From: CAZKTO01 sp964555685
Lineage (GTDB): Bacteria; Chloroflexota; Dehalococcoidia; SHYB01
Length of the DNA stretch: 46,919 nucleotides
Direction of reading: 5' to 3'
Assembly: GCA_964555685.1 (NCBI GenBank)
Contig: CAZKTO010000017.1
Span: forward strand, 1 to 46,919
In this document: piece after piece, positions 40,008 to 46,919 of the stretch
Position numbering within the stretch: position 1 is the first letter of the stretch
Layout of the letters: every line of letters starts with the position of its first letter
The notes under the pieces: generated by a model
What the model saw: only the letters and a program-made list of their open reading frames with translations
Told to the model about the DNA's origin: nothing
Databases searched by the model: none
Made by a program: the position numbers and the translations under genes

Positions 40008-41090
40008 TTAGTTGAAATGGTAGAGGGCGGCCGCGTTCTCCGCGAGGATCTTGCGCTTCGCCTCGGCGGGGACGCCGGCGAACTCGCGGCTGATGACCTG
40101 CTGGGAGTTGGGCCAGGTGCTATCGGTGTGCGGGTAGTCGCTGGACCACATGATGCACTCGGGGCCGATAAGGTCCCAGGTGCGGACGCCAGCCAGGTCG
40201 GACATGAAGGTGGCGCGGACGCTCTGGCGGAAGTACTCGCCGGGCATGCGGGCGAGCTTGAGGCCCATGCGCGGGCCGTGCTTGCGCATGGCGTGGTCGA
40301 TGCGCTGAAGGAAGTTCGCCACCCAGCCGATATCGGCCTCGGCGCAGACGACGCGCAGACGCGGGTGCCGCTCGAAGACGCCCGAGAAGATCATGGCCGC
40401 CAGCGACCGCTGGGCCCAGTTGGAGATGGATGCGTAGTCGACGGTGAAGGTCTCGAAGGGCGCCTTGTTGGTGGCGGTGAGGATGTGCAGGCTGATGGGC
40501 ATGCCCAGGGCTTCGGCGGCGGCCCAGAAGGGCTCGTAGTACGGGTCGCTGTAGGGGCGGGTCTCCTCCGGGTAGATGGCGATCATGCCGCCGGAGAGGC
40601 CAATCTGCTGGCCGCGCTTGAGTTCGCCGATGGCGCCCTCGATATCGGCGAGGGAGATGAGGGCCAGGCCCTTGAGCCGGTCGGGGTGGGTCTTGCAGAG
40701 ATCGGCCAGCCAGTCGTTGTAGGCCTGGAAGCAGGCGGCCTGGAACTCGGGATCGGTGAGGCGGAACATGCGGAAGCCGATGGTGGGATAGAGGACCTCG
40801 GCCTCGACGCCATCGTTCTTCATGTCCTTGAGGCGCGCCTCGGGGTCGTAGCCGCCGCGGCGGTTGTCGGAGAACTTCTTGAGGCCGCCCAGCTCCTCGG
40901 GCTTGCGCCCGGCGGAGCCCAGGAGGCCCAGGTTGCCCGGCGGCTGCCCCTCGCAGTAGAAGACGTCCTGGTCGCTCCCGCTGACCATGTGGGGGGCGCG
41001 GCTCCGGAAGCGCTTGTCCATGCGCTTGACCCAGAGGTCGGGCTCCTCGACCACGTGCGAGTCGGCGGAGATGACGTTGAACTTGCTCAT
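40008..41090 (-). CDS. Amidohydrolase family 2 protein
   Basis: This 360-residue TIM-barrel hydrolase opens VISADSHVVEEPDLWVKRMD and continues with VLYPTIGFRMF, AYNDWLADLCKTHPDRLKGL, PISLHILTAT (mid-barrel His), PRLRVVCAEADIGWVANFLQ and CIMWSSDYPHTDSTWPNSQ (catalytic Asp and His). AAGGAG precedes the ATG at 41090. It is the closest paralogue in the window to the gene at 1142-2227, and both begin ADSHVVE-PDLW. Substrate unknown. Confidence 0.88.
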   Translation of the reverse strand: MSKFNVISADSHVVEEPDLWVKRMDKRFRSRAPHMVSGSDQDVFYCEGQPPGNLGLLGSAGRKPEELGGLKKFSDNRRGGYDPEARLKDMKNDGVEAEVLYPTIGFRMFRLTDPEFQAACFQAYNDWLADLCKTHPDRLKGLALISLADIEGAIGELKRGQQIGLSGGMIAIYPEETRPYSDPYYEPFWAAAEALGMPISLHILTATNKAPFETFTVDYASISNWAQRSLAAMIFSGVFERHPRLRVVCAEADIGWVANFLQRIDHAMRKHGPRMGLKLARMPGEYFRQSVRATFMSDLAGVRTWDLIGPECIMWSSDYPHTDSTWPNSQQVISREFAGVPAEAKRKILAENAAALYHFN

Positions 41091-41202
41091 GGTGCGCTCC
41101 TTAGGCGTCCCACGACTCGTCGGGGCCGCGTCGGTTCACCGCAGATTCTACCACCGAGGGGCGAAGACGCAAAGGAGCATGGGGGCAGGCCCTAACCCCC
41201 TG

Positions 41203-41256
41203 ACCCCCTTCCCTAAAGAGGAAGGGGGTATCGTCCCTCTCCCTTCAGGAGAGGGA
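41203..41256 (-). terminator. Twin hairpins downstream of an amidohydrolase
   Basis: ACCCCCTTC/GAAGGGGGT (41203-41229) and TCCCTCTCC/GGAGAGGGA (41234-41256) lie just past the stop of the minus-strand gene at 41272. These repeats are frequent in this genome type and may end transcription. Confidence 0.5.
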
Positions 41257-41271
41257 CAGGAGGGAGAGGGG

Positions 41272-42099
41272 TCACGGTATCCCCATTGGCTCCTGGCCGA
41301 GGACGCGGTACAGGTTCAGGGCCAGGACCCCCGCCTTGTCGGCGTCGGAGATGGGCGTTTCGAGGACGGTCTCCACGACCTGGGTGCGGCGGAAGCCCAT
41401 GGGGTAGGAGTAGAGGCCGGAGCCGAAGACGAGGCGATGGGCGCCGATGACCCGCGCCGCCGCCACGAGCTTGCTGGACCCGCCGCCCCACATGCCGGTG
41501 TCGAAGAGGAGATTATCGCGGCGCTTGACGATGTCGTAGAAGAGCTCCGACTCCTCGTAGCCGGCCAGGCCGTCCAGGATGACAAAGCTCGTCGCGGAGA
41601 ACTCCTGGGCCAGGCGCTCCACGCGCCAGGGACTCTCCAGGAGCGAGCCGTGGTGGGAGTGGACGAAGGGGACCATGCCCAGGTCCGCGGCCTGGCGCAC
41701 GCAGCGGCGCGTCCAGGGCGAGTCGACGTAGCAGCCCTGAAGGCGGCTGTGGGCCATGAAGCCCACCATGCCCAGCTCCTGTTTGATGCGCCGGACCTCC
41801 TCGACGGCGGCCTCGCCCTGGCGCGGCTCGATGGCGCCGATGGCGAAGGGGAAGCGGTCCGGGGTGCGGTCGCGGAAGGCGGCGATGCGGTCGTTCAGGC
41901 GGCGCGTATCGGCGATGCCGCTGGGCATGAGGTACTGGTAGCTGGGGCCGAGGATGGCGCGGTGGATGCCGCTCCTGTCCATAGCCTCGACGCGGGTGCG
42001 GCGCTCGGTGGCCTCGGGGTCGCCGTGCGTCTCCCCGCCGCGCGTGTGCATGAAGTCCTCGATGACTCCGAGGTGCTGGTGGGCGTCCAGGACTTCCAT
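41272..42099 (-). CDS. Amidohydrolase-family TIM-barrel protein (short form)
   Basis: This 275-residue protein begins MEVLDAHQHLGVIEDFMHTR, with DAHQHLG as the HxH-type metal motif. It contains IHRAILGPSYQYL, GFMAHSRLQGCYVDSP, VPFVHSHHGSLLES, SFVILDGLAGYEESELF and HRLVFGSGLYSYPMG in place of the usual SDYPH. It resembles the shorter amidohydrolase-2/TIM-barrel signature proteins. The ATG lies on the edge of a MITE (42099-42206), and the ribosome binding site, if any, would be contributed by it. A partial copy of its 5' end is at 42472-42510. Confidence 0.8.
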   Translation of the reverse strand: MEVLDAHQHLGVIEDFMHTRGGETHGDPEATERRTRVEAMDRSGIHRAILGPSYQYLMPSGIADTRRLNDRIAAFRDRTPDRFPFAIGAIEPRQGEAAVEEVRRIKQELGMVGFMAHSRLQGCYVDSPWTRRCVRQAADLGMVPFVHSHHGSLLESPWRVERLAQEFSATSFVILDGLAGYEESELFYDIVKRRDNLLFDTGMWGGGSSKLVAAARVIGAHRLVFGSGLYSYPMGFRRTQVVETVLETPISDADKAGVLALNLYRVLGQEPMGIP

Positions 42100-42206
42100 G
42101 AAGCTATCCCGAAATGCGGGTCATCAGATTAGGTTTCACCCCCACCTGCTTCGCGGCTCGCAGCTATCGCCTCCATCAAGGGGGATGGGATTTCGGGATG
42201 AGTTCA
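42099..42206. mobile_element. MITE with TGAAGCTATCCCGAAAT ends
   Basis: TGAAGCTATCCCGAAAT (42099-42115) and ATTTCGGGATGAGTTCA (42190-42206) are inverted ends with two mismatches. It covers the leader of the amidohydrolase and the last codons plus stop of the small gene at 42176-42370. The same arm type bounds 5045-5194. Confidence 0.75.
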
Positions 42207-42370
42207 TAATCGCCTCGAGCGATGGCTGCCTGTCCCTCCCGCACCGCCTTCAGCTCCGCTTCGCTGAGGGTGTCCGGATCGGCCTGGAGGTTGAGGTAGT
42301 CCAGGAGGTCCTGAGCCTCTTCCTCGCTCAGCTTCTCGATAATTCGCCGGAGGGTCTCTTTCGTCGTCAT
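42176..42370 (-). CDS. Small antitoxin-like helical protein
   Basis: This 64-residue acidic protein has two amphipathic helices: KETLRRIIEKLSEEEAQDLL and LSEAELKAVREGQAAIARGD. Such a shape is common among toxin-antitoxin antitoxins, but no toxin gene is adjacent, so the label is tentative. GGGAGGGG lies 8 nt before the ATG. Its last ten residues (YELIPKSHPP) are encoded by an inserted MITE, so the original C-terminus is probably altered or extended. Confidence 0.5.
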   Translation of the reverse strand: MTTKETLRRIIEKLSEEEAQDLLDYLNLQADPDTLSEAELKAVREGQAAIARGDYELIPKSHPP

Positions 42371-42435
42371 ACCACGCCCCTCCCCACGTTGCGATCGCCA
42401 CAGCCTGTGGCGGCCACCGATGGACGAACAGAATC

Positions 42436-42465
42436 AGTATAGCGCACTCCGATCACTGTCCGTCA
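42436..42465 (-). promoter_or_regulatory. Promoter-like element for the small antitoxin-like gene
   Basis: On the minus strand, TGACGG (42460-42465), an 18-bp spacer and TATACT (42436-42441), 65 nt before the ATG at 42370. Confidence 0.45.
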
Positions 42466-42471
42466 CCCGAT

Positions 42472-42510
42472 ATGACTCCAAGGTGCTGGTGGGCATCGAG
42501 AACTTTGTGG
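42472..42510 (-). pseudogene. Remnant of a duplicated amidohydrolase 5' end
   Basis: On the minus strand this encodes KVLDAHQHLGVI, almost the same as the start of the gene at 41272-42099 (EVLDAHQHLGVI). The DNA match is about 80 percent over ~35 nt. Nothing else of the gene is present, so it appears to be a leftover of a local duplication. Confidence 0.6.
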
Positions 42511-42537
42511 GGCCGCCCATCGCTCCCACAGTCAGCC

Positions 42538-42828
42538 TCACCCCACCAGCCGGTACACCACCGCCTTGCCCTTCGGCGCCCGCCGGACCACCCTCCGCGC
42601 CTCCAGGTCCAGCTTCACGGCCTCCACGTACCATCGGACCGAGCCATCGAAGCGGGCCTTCACGTCATGCTCCACCCTCTCGGCAAGCTGCGTGTAGGTC
42701 AGCTCCCCCCTGCCCTTCAAGGCCCGGAGCATCGAGTCGCGGACGAGGTCGTACTTGGCCCGGCTGATGTTGACCCCGCGTTTGCCCTCGGGGTGCTTGG
42801 TGAGAACCTTCTCTTCAGTGTGTGCCAT
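42538..42828 (-). CDS. Conserved hypothetical protein, DUF6958-like
   Basis: This 96-residue protein reads MAHTEEKVLTKHPEGKRGVN, then SRAKYDLVRDSMLRALKGRG, FDGSVRWYVEAVKLDLEARR and VVRRAPKGKAVVYRL. It resembles the DUF6958 family (small winged-helix-like proteins; assignment from memory). GAGGG precedes the ATG at 42828; a 40-residue upstream extension overlapping the CoA ligase is rejected. It starts 37 nt after the ligase stop and may be in the same operon. Confidence 0.7.
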   Translation of the reverse strand: MAHTEEKVLTKHPEGKRGVNISRAKYDLVRDSMLRALKGRGELTYTQLAERVEHDVKARFDGSVRWYVEAVKLDLEARRVVRRAPKGKAVVYRLVG

Positions 42829-42865
42829 TGGAACACCCTCGGGGAGTTCGAGAGCCCGCGCCGGC

Positions 42866-44362
42866 TCACTCCTTGGGCGCATAGGCCGCGGCCAGCTGCC
42901 GCCGCTGAATCTTGCCCGTGGCCGTCTTGGGCAGCGCCTCCACGACATGGATCACTTTGGGCACCTTGAAGCCGGCCAGGTGGCCCGCGCAGAAGTCGCG
43001 CAGCTCGCGCTCCGTCGCCGCGCCCTTGAGGACGACGGCGGCGTGGACCTCCTCGCCGTACTTGGCGTCGGGAACGCCGAACGACACCGCCTCGGCGACG
43101 GCGGGGTGCCGCGCCAGCACCGCGTCGATCTCCAGGGGCGAGACCTTCTCGCCGCCGCGGTTGATGAGCTCCTTGATGCGGCCCGTCAGGCGCACGTAGC
43201 CGCCGGGCTCGATGAGGCCCTGGTCGCCGGTGCGGAACCAGCCGCCGGCGAACGAGGACCGGTTGGCGTCCGGGTTGTCTCGATAGCCGGATGTGACGCT
43301 GGGCCCGCGGAGCACCACCTCGCCCGTCGCGCCCTGGGGGAGGAGGCGTCCCGCCTCGTCCATCACACCCGTCTCGACGCCGGTGCCGGGTCCGACGGTG
43401 CCGGGCCGCCGCTCGCCGGGCGGGAGCGGGTTCGAGGCGATCTGGTGCGCCGCCTCCGTCATGCCGTAGGCCTCCAGCACCGGCGAGCCGAAGCGCGCCT
43501 CCATCTGCTCAAGGAGCGCGGGCGAGAGAGCGGCGCTGCACGAGCGGATGAACCGGAAGGTCCCCCTGGGCGCGCGGTCTTGATCGGCGCGCAGGAGCAG
43601 GACCTGGTGGATCGTCGGGACGGCCGAGTACCAGGCGCACCGGTGGCCCGAGGCCGTCTCCCAGAAGGCGCTGGCGCTGAAGCGCGGCGGCAGGACGACG
43701 GTCCCGCCCGAGGCCAGGGTCGAGAGGGCCACACCGATGAGGCCATGGACGTGGAAGAGGGGCATGACGACCAACGCCGCGTCGCCGGGGCCAAGGTTGT
43801 AGGTGCGGACGGTGTTGCGCGCGGAGAGGGCGATGTTGGCGTGGGTGAGGGGGACGGCCTTGGGCTGGCTGGTGGTGCCGCTGGTGTGGAGCAGGAGGGC
43901 CGTAGTCTCGCCCGAAGGCGCAGGGGGTGGCCTGGCCCCCGTCATCTTCCGCCCCTCTCGCGAGAGGACGAGTCCTCGCGAGCCGGGCGTGACGCGCATC
44001 ACGGGGATGCGCAGGGCCTCGGCGGCCCGGACGGCGGGCGTCTCGGTATCGGGCAGGACGACGGCCCGCGCCGGCGCCGCCTCCAGGTACCAGCGGAACT
44101 CGTCCTCGGTGTAGACCGGGTTGAGGGGCGCCGCCGTCAGGCCCGCGCGGGTGAGGGCAAGAAAGGTCTCGAGGAACGACAGGTCGTTGCCGAGGACCAG
44201 GGAGACGGTATCGCCCGGCTCGAGGCCGGCGGCCGCTAGGCGCCCGGCCAGCGACTCGACCCGCTCGGCGAGCTCGGCGTAGGTGACCGATCGCCCGCCG
44301 GGCACGACGACGGCCGGGTGGGCCGGCTCGCCCCTGCGCAGGAGGTCCGGGAGCGTGGTCAT
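42866..44362 (-). CDS. AMP-forming acyl-CoA (oxalyl-CoA-like) synthetase
   Basis: This 498-residue ANL-superfamily ligase activates a carboxylic acid as acyl-AMP and then acyl-CoA. It has the P-loop-like HTSGTTSQPKAVPLTHAN, VVMPLFHVHGLIGV, EAYGMTEAAHQIASNPLPPG, GWFRTGDQG, GRIKELINRGGEKVSPLEID and the C-terminal catalytic Lys in TGKIQRR. The AAHQIASNPLPPG segment and compact size resemble oxalate-CoA ligases (plant AAE3, bacterial homologues), which is a guess at substrate. The ribosome binding site is weak. Confidence 0.85.
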   Translation of the reverse strand: MTTLPDLLRRGEPAHPAVVVPGGRSVTYAELAERVESLAGRLAAAGLEPGDTVSLVLGNDLSFLETFLALTRAGLTAAPLNPVYTEDEFRWYLEAAPARAVVLPDTETPAVRAAEALRIPVMRVTPGSRGLVLSREGRKMTGARPPPAPSGETTALLLHTSGTTSQPKAVPLTHANIALSARNTVRTYNLGPGDAALVVMPLFHVHGLIGVALSTLASGGTVVLPPRFSASAFWETASGHRCAWYSAVPTIHQVLLLRADQDRAPRGTFRFIRSCSAALSPALLEQMEARFGSPVLEAYGMTEAAHQIASNPLPPGERRPGTVGPGTGVETGVMDEAGRLLPQGATGEVVLRGPSVTSGYRDNPDANRSSFAGGWFRTGDQGLIEPGGYVRLTGRIKELINRGGEKVSPLEIDAVLARHPAVAEAVSFGVPDAKYGEEVHAAVVLKGAATERELRDFCAGHLAGFKVPKVIHVVEALPKTATGKIQRRQLAAAYAPKE

Positions 44363-44507
44363 GGGCGATTCTTAGGAGCGCGCGTTCCGTTGTGGTGCTG
44401 GGGCCATCGGTCGTACGCCCTCAGGTGGCCAAGTGTCGCGGGCGGCTAGCCCAGTGTAGCACGGGTGTGGGGACGCAGCCTGGTACCCCGGCTTGCCGGC
44501 AGGGTCG

Positions 44508-44552
44508 TTCGGTTGTCCTGGGAACCCTTTCTTGACAGAAAGGTGTTCCCAG
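44508..44552. mobile_element. 55-bp palindromic element, copy C (right arm lost)
   Basis: It begins TTCGGTTGTCCTGGGAAC and continues identically to copy A through GTTCCCAG at 44552, after which the expected outer arm is missing. Confidence 0.8.
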
Positions 44553-44574
44553 ACCCTCCCAAAGAACCTTAGGC

Positions 44575-44625
44575 GTGGAGTAGCGAGGGGGTGGGCCCTG
44601 AGGGCCCACCCCCTCGCTACTCCAC
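44575..44625. terminator. 51-nt perfect palindrome
   Basis: Two 25-nt arms (44575-44599 and 44601-44625) are exact complements around a single central G. It lies 48 nt past the ABC permease stop on the minus strand. TTTT follows on the plus side at 44634. Confidence 0.75.
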
Positions 44626-44673
44626 CTCTAAAGTTTTCTGGAAGGGGCCTGGGCTTGTCGGGGTGGGAGAGGT

Positions 44674-45462
44674 CTACCGGATCAGCCGGTGACGCATCCA
44701 CACCAGCGCCAGATAGTAGAACAGGAGCGCCAGGCCCGCGAGGTACAGCGCCGCCCAGAGCATGCTGATCGCCAGGTCGCCGGCGACGAGGTTGCGCACC
44801 AGGTGGACCGCCGGCGTGAGGGGCAGGACCCACGCGAACCGCTCCAGCGCGTCGGGCAGCTCCTCCAGCGGGAAGAAGGCGCCGCCCAGGAAGAACATGG
44901 GGTAGATGAAGAGGGAGTAGAAGTAGTTGAAGGACTGGACGGACGGCGCCCGGGCGGTGTAGGCCATGGCCAGGCAGGCGAAGAGGAAGCCCTCCAGCAC
45001 CGCCATGGGGAGCACGAGGAGCGCCAGGGGCGACTCGATGACGCCGATGGCGGCCAGGATCACCAGGACCACCGAGGCGACGATGAGCGCCCGGGTGGTG
45101 CCCCACAGGATCTCGCCGGTGATCACGTCCTCGATGCTGAGCGGCGTGACGATGATGGCGTCGTAGGTGCGGCGGACGGCCATGCGCACGTACGAGCCCC
45201 AGCTATTCTCGAACGCCGGCGCGAACATCGTGTAGCCCACCAGGATGCCCGGCCCGATGAACTCGATGTAGTTCCCACCCTCGATATCGTCGACGACGCG
45301 GCCCACGCCGATCCCCATGACGCTCAGGATGACCAGCGGCTCGGCCAGGATGGGCAGGGCGTCCGTCCTCCACAGCGACAGGAAGACGTCGCGGTGGCGC
45401 TGCCAGACGCGCCAGCTCCGGGCGGAGACATGGGTGAAGGGCCTGACGGCGAGGGAGATCAT
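44674..45462 (-). CDS. ABC-2 type transporter permease
   Basis: This 262-residue protein has six predicted membrane helices: ILAEPLVILSVMGIGVG, FIGPGILVGYTMFAPAF, ALIVASVVLVILAAIGV, LLVLPMAVLEGFLFACL, YSLFIYPMFFLGGAFFP and a C-terminal LWAALYLAGLALLFYYLAL. It matches the ABC-2 permease family (NodJ/DrrB-like), which exports drugs or polysaccharide. Start ATG overlaps the ATPase stop (ATGA), so the two are co-translated. Confidence 0.9.
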   Translation of the reverse strand: MISLAVRPFTHVSARSWRVWQRHRDVFLSLWRTDALPILAEPLVILSVMGIGVGRVVDDIEGGNYIEFIGPGILVGYTMFAPAFENSWGSYVRMAVRRTYDAIIVTPLSIEDVITGEILWGTTRALIVASVVLVILAAIGVIESPLALLVLPMAVLEGFLFACLAMAYTARAPSVQSFNYFYSLFIYPMFFLGGAFFPLEELPDALERFAWVLPLTPAVHLVRNLVAGDLAISMLWAALYLAGLALLFYYLALVWMRHRLIR

Positions 45463-46370
45463 TCGGTGTCCAGCCCCTTCCCCGCCAGCAGCAGGAAGAC
45501 GTCCTCCAGGTTCGGCGGGCGGCGGATCACGGCCGAGTGCTCCAGGCCCAGGTCCGGCAGGCGGCCGTCGACGCCCAGGAGCAGCAGCGAGTCGCCCGCG
45601 TCGGCGATGCGGGGCGCGAGCTCCCGCAGGAGGGGCAGGACGCGCTCCTTGTCCCAGGGAGTCAGGCGCAGCTCCACCACCTCGCCGCCCACGTGCCGGG
45701 CGATGAGCTCCCGGGGCGTACCTCCATCCAGGATGCGGCCCTGCTCCAGGATGACGAGGCGGTCGCACAGGTGGGTCGCCTCGTCCATGTAGTGGGTGGA
45801 GAGGACCATGGTGGTGCCCTGACGCTTGAGCTCCCGCACCCGCTGCCAGACGAGATGCCGAGCGTGGGGGTCCAGGCCCGTCGTCGGCTCGTCCAGGACC
45901 AGCACCTTGGGCTGGTTGAGCAGAGCGCGGGCGATGAGCAGGCGGCGGCGCATCCCACCCGAGAGGGTATCGATGGCGCTCTGGGCGCGGTGGGCCAGCT
46001 CCATGAACTCCAGAGCCTCCCGCGCGCGCCGCTGCGCCTCGGCTCTGCCCAGGCCAAAGTAGCGGGCGTGGGCCAGGAGGTTGCCCAGGACGTTCAGGTC
46101 CGTGTCCAGATTGTCGTCCTGGGGGACCACGCCGATGATGGCCTTGATGGCCCGCGGCGCCCGCTCGACGCTCATCCCCTCCACCAGGAGCTCGCCCGCC
46201 GTCACCGGCGAGACGCAACTGATCATGCGGATGGTGCTGGTCTTGCCGGCGCCGTTGCAGCCCAGGAGGCCGAAGCACTCGCCCTGGGCGACGGAGAAAT
46301 CGATCTCCGCCACGGCGGTGCGGTCGCCGTAGCGTTTGACCAGTCCGCGGGCCCGGATGACCTCTCTCAT
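45459..46370 (-). CDS. ABC transporter ATP-binding protein (DrrA/NodI type)
   Basis: This 303-residue ATPase drives the adjacent permease. Walker A is GCNGAGKTS (Cys where Pro is usual), the Q-loop region is VVPQDDNLDTDL, the signature is LSGGM, Walker B is VLVLDEPTTGLDP and the switch His is STHYMDE. The ATG at 46370 (MREVIRARGLVKRYG) has GAGGA upstream; M at 46385 is an alternative. The C-terminal ~80 residues are the usual DUF4162-type extension. The substrate is not evident. Confidence 0.9.
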   Translation of the reverse strand: MREVIRARGLVKRYGDRTAVAEIDFSVAQGECFGLLGCNGAGKTSTIRMISCVSPVTAGELLVEGMSVERAPRAIKAIIGVVPQDDNLDTDLNVLGNLLAHARYFGLGRAEAQRRAREALEFMELAHRAQSAIDTLSGGMRRRLLIARALLNQPKVLVLDEPTTGLDPHARHLVWQRVRELKRQGTTMVLSTHYMDEATHLCDRLVILEQGRILDGGTPRELIARHVGGEVVELRLTPWDKERVLPLLRELAPRIADAGDSLLLLGVDGRLPDLGLEHSAVIRRPPNLEDVFLLLAGKGLDTE

Positions 46371-46478
46371 AGCGCGTCCTCGCATCGTAGCACACGCAGG
46401 GGGCGAGCCTGCCAGCAGGCCGTACGTGGGGGCAGGGTCCTTCGAGTATGGGTACAAGGGGCTAGTCGGAGAACTCCA

Positions 46479-46868
46479 TTACGGGCGCGTCTCCGTTCCT
46501 TCCCCCGTAGACGGGGGAAGGCTAGGATGGGGGTCCTCGCTCACCCCTAGCACCCTAGCGATCACCTCCGCAACACCGTCTATCTCGTTAAGGACTTGGT
46601 TGTCCCAGAATCGCAGCACCCTGAATCCCACGGATGCGAGCCAGGCATCCCGCCGAGCATCCTGAGATGCTCGCTCCATGTGCTGGCTGCCGTCCACCTC
46701 GATGACGAGGCGTTGTTCCAGACAAACGAAGTCGACGATATATGGCCCAATAGGGTGCTGGCGGCGGAATTTGTGGCCCTGGATCTGGCGGAGCCGGAGG
46801 TGAGCTCAGAGTTTACGCTCGGCGTCCGTGAGGTTTTTTCGCAGCTCACGTACTCTTTGGTTACGCAC
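46479..46868 (-). pseudogene. DUF559 endonuclease-like gene, interrupted by an in-frame TGA
   Basis: From GTG 46868 the frame reads VRNQRVRELRKNLTDAERKL, then a TGA at 46806-46808, then AHLRLRQIQGHKFRRQHPIG, YIVDFVCLEQRLVIEVDGSQ and AWLASVGFRVLRFWDNQVLN. DUF559 (Vsr-like restriction-endonuclease fold) proteins usually have AERKLW at the stop position, so one TGG-to-TGA change would account for it. The catalytic-type D and E-x-D motif (VDF, IEVDG) remain. The C-terminal tail PHPSLPPSTGEG is encoded by the flanking inverted repeat. It could also be a sequencing error. Confidence 0.8.
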
Positions 46869-46905
46869 GCCCCCATCCTAACCTTCCCCCGCAGACGGGG
46901 GAAGG
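46498..46905. mobile_element. Element with 37-bp inverted repeats around a DUF559 gene
   Basis: Left end 46498-46534 and right end 46869-46905 are inverted repeats matching at about 33 of 37 positions. Each contains an inner palindrome of the form CTTCCCCCG-n-CGGGGGAAG, followed inward by the shared TAGGATGGGGG. The ~410-bp unit encloses most of the DUF559 frame and no transposase. Confidence 0.65.
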
Positions 46906-46919
46906 GATTGCAGCCCCAC

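Larger units (their letters stand above)
44363..44673. other. Repeat-containing spacer
   Basis: There is no gene. It contains a partial copy of the 55-bp element and a 51-nt perfect palindrome that probably terminates the ABC transporter operon. Confidence 0.6.

Noticed and set aside
46806..46808. Second selenocysteine codon (TGA in the DUF559 gene)
   Set aside because: The family has Trp at this position (AERKLW), and no SECIS-like hairpin with a U/C motif follows; a nonsense change is simpler.

Overview
The window is a GC-rich bacterial scaffold carrying two runs of 10 N. It starts in the last part of a 23S rRNA gene and ends in a broken DUF559-type gene. Small palindromic and MITE-like repeats are scattered through it, amidohydrolase-2 and LLM flavin oxidoreductase paralogues recur, and there is a RuBisCO-like methionine-salvage operon and a UGSC-type selenoprotein. 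I read this as a Chloroflexota (Dehalococcoidia/SAR202-like) metagenome-assembled genome. That placement is inference from gene content and repeat style; other high-GC groundwater or soil lineages are possible.

Layout. 1-403: 23S rRNA 3' end, a 12-bp perfect hairpin where 5S rRNA would be expected, initiator tRNA and a strong terminator. 508-2227 (minus): VOC-fold protein and amidohydrolase. 2500-3722: a patch that looks lower in GC, with three hypothetical genes, next to a 28-nt copy of part of the initiator tRNA. 3855-8587 (minus): zinc alcohol dehydrogenase (interrupted by a gap), two LLM oxidoreductases and an amidohydrolase. 8734-12736 (plus): small protein, tRNA-Pro(CGG), then E1 alpha, E1 beta and E2 of a 2-oxoacid/acetoin dehydrogenase complex; the E2 gene spans a gap whose two sides look like different homologues. 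12776-14507 (plus): promoter, UGSC selenoprotein with in-frame UGA and a SECIS-like hairpin, and its large companion gene. 14923-19125 (plus): overlapping methionine-salvage genes mtnD, mtnW (RuBisCO-like), mtnX, mtnB and a GNAT/C39-like protein. 19148-22095 (minus): Kef-type antiporter and CorA. 22396-26492 (minus): LLM oxidoreductase and a DUF1800/DUF1501 Tat-exported pair. 26703-29533: a doubtful ORF, a zinc-ribbon plus primase-C-terminal-like protein, and a PEP-utilising enzyme without an ATP-grasp domain. 29779-37464: two amidohydrolases, two SDRs and two MFS exporters. 37685-39984: moeA, a hypothetical protein and acylphosphatase. 40008-44362 (minus): two amidohydrolases, two small proteins and an acyl/oxalyl-CoA ligase. 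44674-46370 (minus): an ABC exporter. 46479-46905: a TIR-bounded element holding a broken DUF559 gene.

How the genes fit together. The best-supported pathway is methionine salvage (MtnB, MtnW, MtnX, MtnD), which processes methylthioribulose-1-phosphate to ketomethylthiobutyrate. The amidohydrolase, LLM, SDR and CoA-ligase genes look like a degradative repertoire for small carboxylic or cyclic compounds, but no substrate can be read from the sequence.

Most notable. (1) A UGSC selenoprotein that plain ORF calling splits in two. (2) A 16-bp palindrome, CCCCGAC-NN-GTCGGGG, present at ten sites, five of them inside three reading frames. (3) A 55-bp palindromic element with two copies that are almost exact reverse complements about 4.3 kb apart, and a truncated third copy. 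(4) A DUF559 gene enclosed by 37-bp inverted repeats.
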